From Armillaria gallica (lineage: Eukaryota; Basidiomycota; Agaricomycetes; Agaricales; Physalacriaceae), in contig JBANDB010000006.1 in NCBI GenBank assembly GCA_037576215.1, positions 5,952,001 through 6,016,000 on the forward strand: DNA of 64,000 nucleotides. Reading direction: 5' to 3'. A program made the translations under genes and the position numbers. This document shows positions 56,701 through 64,000 of this stretch, piece after piece; the first letter of the stretch is position 1, and every line of letters starts with the position of its first letter. The notes below the pieces were generated by a model that searched no databases, was not told where the DNA came from, and saw only the letters and a program-made list of their open reading frames with translations.

Positions 56701-57149
56701 CTCGAGATGAATACTCATACCGCTCTGTATGGCTGAGAACGAAAGGCTGGGATTTGGCAACGATGAAGTACGTGAGATCACTTTGCTGTTTCGTGTCTCG
56801 CTAATCCACCTGCAGTACTTTCGCGCATAGAGGCAAACGCCAGCTCGTACACAGGTCAGGCGGGACCCGGGTTTCTCTAGAGCAGGCCGATGCTGAGATG
56901 AGGGAATTTGCCGAAGGTACCCTGGCCGAGCTGATTCGGGTGGAGAAGCGGAGGTTCGAGGGTCAAACGCTCTCGATAGAGAAGTTTTGCCGGATGGATT
57001 TGGGAATCATGACGGATGCCAGTGGGCAACTGCAGTACTTTGTGCACGGGATTCGCAGGGGCCCGTTTATCGAGATGTTCCCCTCGGAAGTCGAGGATGG
57101 GGCCTTTCGGTACCTCAGTAACGAGATATTAAAGGCTCTGAGGGAATAG
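53797..57149 (+). CDS. Protein with two tandem homologous modules, possibly ATP-grasp-like; function unknown
   Basis: Start MSSTLNSIDLPPDIDTNG. Exons join in phase from 53797 to the stop at 57149. Module 1 (from about 54225) includes PFISVTRCSIESFIEKV, QIYKREGSHCERHV, YRWLQQDYVPYNIEWRVFL and LCRLDISIMRQ. Module 2 (from about 55760) includes FTDVTFMSWSDFIDRV, WIFKREGSHNFAHVQ, YRWLKQHYVRSLDRHVEW and FCRMDLGIMTD. The spaced KREGSH, EWRVF and CR(L/M)D blocks are reminiscent of ATP-grasp enzymes, but that is a hunch from pattern. The junction between modules (intron about 55626-55679) keeps the frame (ALRKKPGA to SDPSFPYCPG), which argues for one gene; two neighbouring genes remain possible because module 2 could have its own start. 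Confidence 0.6.
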
Positions 57150-57289
57150 GTAGGCGCGATCGTCGAAACTGAATTATGGCTGTTTATATGTCTTGAGGAG
57201 CCGATTCTCAATAAAATATTTTGTGCGATTGGTCGGGAGTGCAACCAGTGTGGTGTATCTATTCTCTAAGCGCGAGCCCCCAAGTGGTT

Positions 57290-57379
57290 GGCCGTGTAGC
57301 GTAATGGTTAACGCGCTAGTTTCCGGTGTTCATGATATCGCTAAGCTAGAGATTCCGAGTTCGAGTCTCGGCATGGTCG
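57290..57379 (+). tRNA. tRNA-Arg (CCG anticodon) with a 17-nt intron
   Basis: Acceptor strands GGCCGTG (57290-57296) and CATGGTC (57372-57378) pair with G-T wobbles. The D arm is GCG...CGC with GG in the loop. The anticodon stem CTAGT/GCTAG encloses TT-CCG-G. A 17-nt intron follows position 37. The T arm is CCGAG TTCGAGT CTCGG. Box A (TAGCGTAATGG) and box B (GTTCGAGTC) match. A TTTT terminator lies at 57401-57404. Confidence 0.9.
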
Positions 57380-57449
57380 TTAGAAAATTGGATTGCCGTC
57401 TTTTATCGAACTTAGTACCAATGCATAGTTCTAAGTTGATTCTTCGAAG

Positions 57450-57810
57450 TAGGGTAGCGCACGAAACCTCTGGGCAGGTAAGTAACTGTTTGTTACTGAC
57501 CCCGCCCCAGGAGGGTAGTTTTGCTACGGTAACTTACCGTTACTTACCTCTCACGTGCATCCTCACATGACGAGCACGCAGATTTTTTCAGGTCCTGTAT
57601 CTTCGCGTTTTTACTCATTTTTTGCTCATTTTCTCTCTCTCAGGAGCTGTTATACATCTGGAAGTATTGAATACATCTACCTCTATATTGTACAAGGAAC
57701 ATACATATAATTGCAATGCCTAGCTGACAGTCACATGATTGGTAAGTTACCAGTAAGTTACCGGTAATAAACCCAAGTGTAACGAAACCTAGGTTTCGTG
57801 CGCTACCCTA
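57450..57810. mobile_element. 361-bp hAT-type MITE
   Basis: The ends are TAGGGTAGCGCACGAAACC and its exact reverse complement (20 bp). The 8-bp sequence CTTCGAAG is repeated directly at 57442-57449 and 57811-57818. TAGGG-type ends plus an 8-bp duplication fit the hAT superfamily. The interior has GTAAGTAAC/GTTACTTAC repeats in both orientations and no coding capacity. It sits 70 bp downstream of the tRNA gene. Confidence 0.88.
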
Positions 57811-58419
57811 CTTCGAAGTTCGAAGGCTGAATGGCTGAGTGAGACCCAAAAACCAAAGCAGTTTGTCGACGCGCTATCCCCTGACCAACGAGAGTCACTG
57901 TGCCATAAATTTTTATTGAAATTTGATGTGCAGGGTACTAGTAGCTATTCTTCTCTAAATTTAATCTAGTCATTTTAGAGGTCACACAATTGATCATCAA
58001 ATTTCCCTGCGTGGAGTTTCTTCGCCTGCCCTCTCCATCTAGGATGAATAATTTTACTCCAAAGTTCTCCCAGATTGGAAGCCTTTTTATCTGACATTCG
58101 AGCCTAGTCTATGTTTGCACACCGATAGAGACCTCTAGCATATCTCCTTCATTTGAGTCCGAGCATAGATGATAGGAGGACCACGCCATGAAATCACGAC
58201 GGTGACTTCCATTTCGGGAAGTTCTCTAGCCTTTCCCTTCTACCATCAGTCACCGTCACCGAGGACCGTGGTGTATTTCTATTTCGTGGCCTCAGTCTAA
58301 AGCAACGAATCTCGAACTATTGCTGCACGGTCTCTCACGGTAAGTCTGAGAATCCCGTGATGATTACAACTAACCCACCTTTGTCTCATTATTTTTTACA
58401 ATCAGCGTACACAAACAAT
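57811..58419. other. Intergenic with leader intron of the next gene
   Basis: No gene. A leader intron (about 58340-58405, GTAAGTCT...CAATCAG) precedes the start at 58420. Confidence 0.5.
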
Positions 58420-59897
58420 ATGGTGCGAATTTCCGATAATTCTGGAAGCTTAACTGCATATCCCGTCCATCGAACGCGCCAGAAAAAGGCGCAAAACTAT
58501 ACATCTGCTCATGAAGTCGCTGTCAAGACTACCGTAAAAAAGGAAGAGCCATCTGACAACGATACCATCCCCCTTCTCTTGCATTCCCCCTCTCCGGAAG
58601 TTGACGATATAAATGGCTGGCGACATCCTGCGGAACTCGAATACTTGGAAGCCGTTGATTGGTCGAAAGCCGACGTCATCAAATTCCTCATCACGCACTC
58701 CTTTTCCGTCCCTGGTAGACCGCCTCACCGAGGACGGTGGACCACCATCACATCTGGAGATGGTTCAACAACAGTCATTCCTACTCCATACCGTATCCCT
58801 CTCATGTTCGCTGCCAACTTTCAGTGGACGTCTCTCCAGCTCGTTCTCTCCGTCGACACAAATATTCTGCAGACGGAATGGAGCGAATATAAAGGGGGGA
58901 TACTGCATATCTCCAGGCTGTGCGATGCGTTGCTGTGCTCAGCTCGGAGAGCCATGAATGTCGGAATGAAGCGTACGTGGCGGTGCAAGACGTTCGATCG
59001 GGCTCTCGTAAGGTATCGCATGGGGTGGCTTCTTTCCGATCCGGGGAAGGTGCAGGAGTTTTGGGATATGTATGGAGATGAGGAATATGGGAAGGATCCA
59101 GTGAAGCTCGGTATGTCCTGAGATATGCAATTTGACACGACGCTCACTCAGATTATTACCATCTAGACTGGAAGAGATGGGTTTTGAAAGGGTATAAAGG
59201 ATTCAAACTTGACGAAAAGCAGATCGAGGGTGGTATCTCGTTGGATCAATGGATGGATGGTCTGAAGAAATACAAGGATGATTGGGTGTGGGATGCGGTC
59301 AATGCATTTCCAACATCTCTCTCTGCCCTGCAATGTCTCGCGCATTGGAAGAAAGCAGGAACTTGGGGCCAAGAGCTCGAAGCACCTGCACCCGTAGGTG
59401 GGAGTCTATACTCCCGTCACGCAGATCTGTGCTCAAATACCATGGATGTTGATCCAGTATCGCACGAAATACCCTTCTCCTCCGAACCAGTATCATGCGA
59501 TACACACATTATTTCTCCCGACCAGAATCATAATCCGACATCCACCGAGTTCCTTGAAATTCTTCATAGTCGTTTCAAGGCACAGGAACAGCGGATCTCG
59601 CTCCTCGAGGCTGAGGTTAGGAAGCTGAAGCACGGGCAGGCAGACGTTCCATTTCCACTGCATCCATCTCCTCTACCGGCAGCATTCGCACCTGCTAAGA
59701 ATTTCCCCGATATACGAGACCGTGAGTGTACGGAAAGTTTTTGGAACGATCCGCTCGAAAGGTTCCTAGATCCGAGGTGCTTGGACGGTCTAGAACCTGT
59801 AGTTATGTCGCGTTCGAGGGCAGAGGAGACTACGGGTGAAACATCTTCAGCAGGACCGATAAAGTCCTTGCGTAAACTGCAGAAGACTGGAACTTAA
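58420..59897 (+). CDS. 473-residue protein with C-terminal coiled coil, unknown function
   Basis: Two exons (58420-59110, 59167-59897). The start MVRISDNSGSLTAYPV was chosen because the upstream ATG at 58360 falls inside a likely leader intron. The N-terminal 60 residues are disordered and contain VKKEEPSDN, a SUMO-site-like sequence. A globular part follows (WSKADVIKFLITHSFSV, CDALLCSARRAMNVGMKRTW, DYKRWVLKGYKG with Trp-rich neighbours). Near residue 370 is a coiled-coil (FKAQEQRISLLEAEVRKLKH). It converges with the Cys-cluster gene at 60038-61417, with which it may form a pair. The family is not recognised. Confidence 0.65.
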
Positions 59898-60037
59898 ACC
59901 ATTCCAATCATATTTAAATCAACGCTCTTCACTTCACGTCTCTTCAAATCAGGATGTCAGAAATTGTCTCGTGGCGGTCGGGACCTTTATTTTGAGCTAG
60001 CGTTACTGTCACAATATTTCCTTGCTGCAAATTCGAT

Positions 60038-61417
60038 CTACGGTCGTACCATCCTCGAAAAGAGTTCTTTCATGGGGCCCTCAAGATTCGCAAGCGCCGT
60101 TTCCGCTTTCCCAGCCATTCTTTTCATCATCGAAAAGCTCTCCTCCATTCTTCGACAGTCGTCCCTGGCAGCTGCCTCTGATTTCCTGATTTTTTCAAGC
60201 TCTCGCTCGAACTTCTCGTGTGTATCCTTCAAATCAGAGTATTCTCTCTTCATCGACGCGACTTCTGCAGTGAGTCTTGTGCATTCTGCCTGCATCTCAT
60301 CCGCAAGTAAATGGTAACCCGCCTTGATTGTATCGAGTGATTCGTCGAGCGTTGCAATATAGGACGGAATTCGGTTATGCTGTGGAATATTGTTCTGTTG
60401 TGAAAGAGAAAGTGTTGTTGATAGCCTTCGTTGATCGTTCGAACCATCGTCACGGGAGACCTCTGGGCCACGCATTCTCTGGGCGCTGCGTGTCTCTTCT
60501 TCTCCAACTTCTTCTTCCCTCATACGTTTCGGCTTCCTGAGAGGCGCTTCTGGCGTCAGAGGCACGCGTTTTGATGGGGAGTAATCCCAACAAGCCATCC
60601 ATGCGCCACAATTTGTACCAGACCGAGAAGCGATGCAGTACTTGCAGCTAAGTCCCTTATATTTCCTACGTCCTTCTGGAGAGCCGACTGGCACCCCAAT
60701 CGCTTTCGCTTCGCAGCGCAGTCCGGCTATCTGGTATTTGAAGCACTGGGTATACTTAGCGCTGACAGTAGTACATCAATGTAAATGGGGGTGGCTTACT
60801 CCTTTATCAAATGTGGGTGCCTTCAGAGACCAATCGCTAATGTTCACAGGTCCGTCCCGACGCCCTGTTTTCACTCGTTTCTCTAAGGGTCGTAGCCATG
60901 GATACTCAAGATATAAGAGTCGATGAAATTCGCCATAGTTCATGGCCCGTGCTGCATAGATAATTTCATCATTCTCCTTCAATAGCGCTTCTTTGAGAGG
61001 ACTCAAGACTACTTCGGAGTAGTTGGCCCAGGTTTCCTCGCCATCCCATGGTCGATATCCAAGTCTTTTCTTGTTTGCATTCCAAATTTTCTTTGATCAC
61101 ACGAAGTGAGTCAGACGAAAGAATAAGCCGTCGGAATTCGAGACTCACAGTGCATTCATCCTTGTACAGGTATACTTCTGCTTTCTTCCTCGGCGAAATA
61201 GGCAGTGGAAGTCCTTGTTCCGCTTTGAGTTTTATATCTGGGTCAATGTTAGGGCTTAAACGAAGCTGAACATGAAAGTGAGCTGAAACGAACACCAAAG
61301 GATCACTAAACTCACTTCATCGATATCATCGCCTTCCGAGAGCACAGAATTTAATCTAGACATCGAACCTATGCTCTCGTTAAGTAGTTTGGAAACCTTG
61401 TCCGTCCCTCTTTTCAT
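60038..61417 (-). CDS. 408-residue Cys-cluster and coiled-coil protein, unknown function
   Basis: Four exons (61417-61316, 61265-61149, 61090-60800, 60754-60038) with introns of 50, 58 and 45 nt, all in phase. Residues 1-34 (MKRGTDKVSKLLNESIG) are followed by a globular part (KAEVYLYKDECT, WDGEETWANYSEVVL). Then comes a cysteine cluster at about 170-220 (YTQCFKYQIAGLRCE, LSCKYCIASRSGTNCGAW, ACWDY), a plausible zinc-knuckle. A basic linker (KRVPLTPEAPLRKPKRM) leads to a long coiled-coil (ECTRLTAEVASMKREYSDL and onward) that runs to the end. This layout suggests a nuclear, perhaps DNA-binding, dimeric protein, but that is inference. Confidence 0.65.
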
Positions 61418-61512
61418 GAAGGACTTGCGAGATGTAGGTGAAAAAGAAGGGGTGCGCGAGGGAATAAAGGTCCAGAGAATAGTCCATGACTTACGAAGGC
61501 CCGATCAATCAT

Positions 61513-61897
61513 TCACGAATACTGATTCTGGAACATTAAAGTAAGCACGAAGTCCCACGCACCCAAGCATGGAGCGAAGTCGATACCAGATTGGTATATA
61601 CTATACGCTAAGAAGCTCAGGCAAGAACGAGAAGGATCTTCGATATCAAGCGGGAAACATTGCTTCATAGCTCTCGGGACCGACATCCCGATTCTCGAAG
61701 CTGGTTGCATCTTGTTGGGAAAAGGGACACTGATATGGCCGACGACGCTAGACGTATCAAAACAGCCGCGTTTATCCACGGGAACCACTTCGATGTACTC
61801 GCCAGACCGATATTTGGGCCGCCCAGATGAAGGTAAGGAAACAGGAAGAGTCGATTGTATTGACGGGTTGATAAGTACAAGACAAGTAGCATAGAAC
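61513..61897 (-). CDS. Last exon of an unidentified minus-strand gene
   Basis: Open from a plausible acceptor (CTTTTTAG) at 61898 to the stop at 61513. The protein text includes RPKYRSGEYIEVVPVDKRG and VGHISVPFPNKMQPA, ending LTLMFQNQYS. The composition looks coding and is compact and globular. No upstream exon could be fixed with confidence (candidates at 61930-62066). Not recognised; it may be a fragment. Confidence 0.35.
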
Positions 61898-63048
61898 CTA
61901 AAAAGTGGGGAAGAAAATACGTTAGGTCTCGATAAGGAAAGAAAGTTGGACAGTCGCTAAGTGTCGCGACTGGATTTGAGGGACTCCGAGTTCGGGGCAG
62001 CAGATAAGTTGCATCAATCGCTATCAATCTGATCCACCACAGTGCCATGGAATAATTAGAAGGCATACAGAAATATCAATACAATATCATTTGTTGCCAT
62101 GGACGCGTTCTGAGGCTGGTGACGGCACAGGGTACGCGACCACATGTGGAGGGAAGTGTTGTCCATGTGATTCAGGGAGTTATGATCGGATTTATTAATC
62201 TGGCAATGACCGCATCTTTTCCGGGGCCCCAACAACGCGTCATTTATCTTTTGGCTAGACATCTTTTACTCACCTGGCAAGACTACGTGGTGTTATCCTC
62301 AATTTCCCAAATTTCGATCAGAATTGTAGACATCCCTGCAATAGTTTGACTCTGATTTCGAATCAGATGAGGCGGCGAATGATCATTGAGCGAGAGATGC
62401 ATGTTGCTCCTGGTTGAATAGCAGATGACTGATCTTGATAATGGAAGTTGTATTGCATAGCAAGTGCGATAAAGTACACACACCTGAAATCGTTGCCTTC
62501 GTAGAACACAGGTCGCTCGACAGTTTCTTTCTCTCTACAGCAAAACTGCACGAAATCTTAGTTGTGCGCGGTATCGTCCCCCCCTTTGACGGCCTAATTC
62601 CGAATGATTTGCAGTCACTTTGAAACGAGTTAGAGCAAAAGATTTTCTCAGCGCTTCCATGTGGCGAGCGGGATCCGGAACCCAAAAGGACAGCCTTTTT
62701 GTGGCGACGAAGAAATCTTCCTAGATTGGCAGTGCTGTATTTGGCCGGTATACTTCGAAGCGGGTGCACTTGGAGCTCTCAATCAGACGTTGAAACATCC
62801 AAAAGTAACGTGTTCCTCTTGTCATGCTTGGAAAGTCGGATCTTGGGTATGGAATCCCATGAAGTATCGTACCTGAATTGATCGGACAATCACTGCCCTC
62901 AAATTGAATACTTTATGGCCGGCAAATGCTCCGCATGAGCGGGATCTCAGGGCGATGATTGTCACAGCTCATAGAAGACCGTAAGGTAAATCCGATATCA
63001 AGCATCAATCATTTCTATACGTTGGGACCACACAAGCTATGTAGTATC
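61898..63048. other. Region without a supportable gene
   Basis: Short frames only. The part at 62640-62880 has some coding-like text (FCGDEEIFLDWQCC) but no consistent splice pattern. It could be gene remains. Confidence 0.4.
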
Positions 63049-64000
63049 TTAACGATACTCAGCCCCACAATCGCCGATAGTAGTAATCATCCGACGTCCA
63101 TTGGAGAGCTCCAAGACAGCCTCGATAGCAATACGATCCTCTTCAGTCAAAGCGAATTCGAAGACGCGGCTGTTGTCCGCTGGATGTTCGGAAATACCCA
63201 AGCGCGCTCCTGGAATTTGTAATTGAGACCAAATACTTAATTAAATGGTCATCGGAGAACATTACTTACCGATGATCACTGCTCCAACGAAGTGATGATC
63301 TAATACCCACCGAGTGGCAACGTTGGCGATGCTGACTCCTCCATGGCGATCACCGATAATGCGAAGTGCCGAAAGAAGGGACTGGAAAAGAGTCCAGTCA
63401 CCCCAGGCCTTTACAATCATGTCTAGGTACTATATTTCAAGGTCCGCGATGAGACGGTGTAGAAACGCCAAAGGGGAGAGTACCTTTCGTTGAGAGGGCG
63501 TAAGATTACCAGTGTAGGAATCTGGCTCTGGTTGATTAAGCCATTTGTCAGCGAGAAAACCGCCACACTAAAGGTAGCACCGATTCTATCTCATGATAGT
63601 GAACTGACATTGCGAGGATACTCACAACGGTACCATAGGTCAAGAGCTTTAGACCATGTCTGTCACAGACATCAGACATGCCATGAAGCGGGCGTGTATC
63701 AATCAATGAAAACTGCAAAGAGTGATGCAAATTATTGGTAGCCAGTATCTGCAGGTAGAGAGGGCATTACTTGCACTTGATTGGATACAATGACACCTCG
63801 ACCCAGTTGAGTACAAATCTCATCCGTATGAACAGCGTCAAAATTGCAAAGTCCGATCGCCGTTATCAAACCATTATTTTGAATATCTTGAAGGATTTGT
63901 AGGGTAGGAAGGTACTCCTTATTCCCGTAATCTTGCCAATGGAACTGTAGAGAGAAGGATTGAGTAGGGGAATGACGTCAAGTGGGACCAGCTGTACCTG
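63049..64000 (-). CDS. Aldo-keto reductase, C-terminal part (runs off right edge)
   Basis: Read on the minus strand, exons give FHWQDYGNKEYLPTLQILQ, then GLITAIGLCNFDAVHTDEI, GVIVSNQVQ-FSLIDTRPL, LLTYGTV-CGGFLADKWL, VATRWVLDHHFVGAVIIGAR and an end GAEYR-stop at 63049. GLCNFD and SNQVQFSL match the AKR mid-barrel signatures (family normally GxxNF and NQxxY/F). FLADKWL and VIIGAR are typical of the group containing L-galactose dehydrogenase-like and other bacterial/fungal AKRs, different from the Gcy1-type copies at 46-49 kb. The N-terminus with the catalytic Asp and Tyr lies outside the window. Confidence 0.82.

Noticed and set aside
1..64000. CRISPR arrays, operons, bacterial-type signals
   Set aside because: None seen; the introns and gene types are eukaryotic.

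Overview
The window is nuclear DNA of a mushroom-forming basidiomycete (Agaricomycete). The signs are dense 45-70 nt GT-AG introns, expanded families of diverged F-box genes, a Plavaka-type transposase, a MYND-finger gene, SDR and aldo-keto reductase clusters, and a tRNA gene with a short intron. Only the sequence itself was read; family names come from recognising motifs, not from a search. Exon structures were worked out by hand and checked for reading phase where lengths are given.

Layout. 0-9.4 kb: the 3' end of a conserved fungal gene, a small two-exon gene, about 4 kb with no supportable gene, an isoprenylcysteine methyltransferase-like gene and a MYND zinc-finger gene. 9.7-24.5 kb: an F-box region. 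An intact F-box gene (9.7-11.35 kb) is followed by an inverted segmental duplication. In one arm (11.99-15.5 kb, minus) gene A is intact and gene B is dead. In the other arm (19.57-24.45 kb, plus) B is intact and A is dead. Each dead copy carries its own small DNA transposon, and the paired copy shows the uninterrupted site. 24.6-51.4 kb: a repeated SDR(+)/AKR(-) gene cluster.

The main discovery is that one aldo-keto reductase gene of this cluster is cut in two by a single 18,910-bp insertion, 26678-45587. The insertion starts TGTCGGA and ends TCCGACA, is flanked by a 2-bp duplication (TC), and removing it with one TC restores the AKR frame exactly as in the intact neighbour copy at 47.8-49.3 kb. 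It carries an intact 13-exon, 1,002-residue Plavaka-type transposase and six further genes: a 132-aa protein, a possibly captured host-gene chimera, a 715-aa protein, a 12-exon 1,420-aa protein, a 169-aa protein and a 581-aa protein. Every intron checked in them keeps phase. This looks like a recently moved giant DNA transposon with multi-gene cargo.

51.5-64 kb: a carboxypeptidase Y-like gene, a gene encoding two tandem homologous modules, a tRNA-Arg(CCG), a hAT-type MITE, a coiled-coil gene facing a Cys-cluster/coiled-coil gene, and the 3' part of another aldo-keto reductase running off the right edge.
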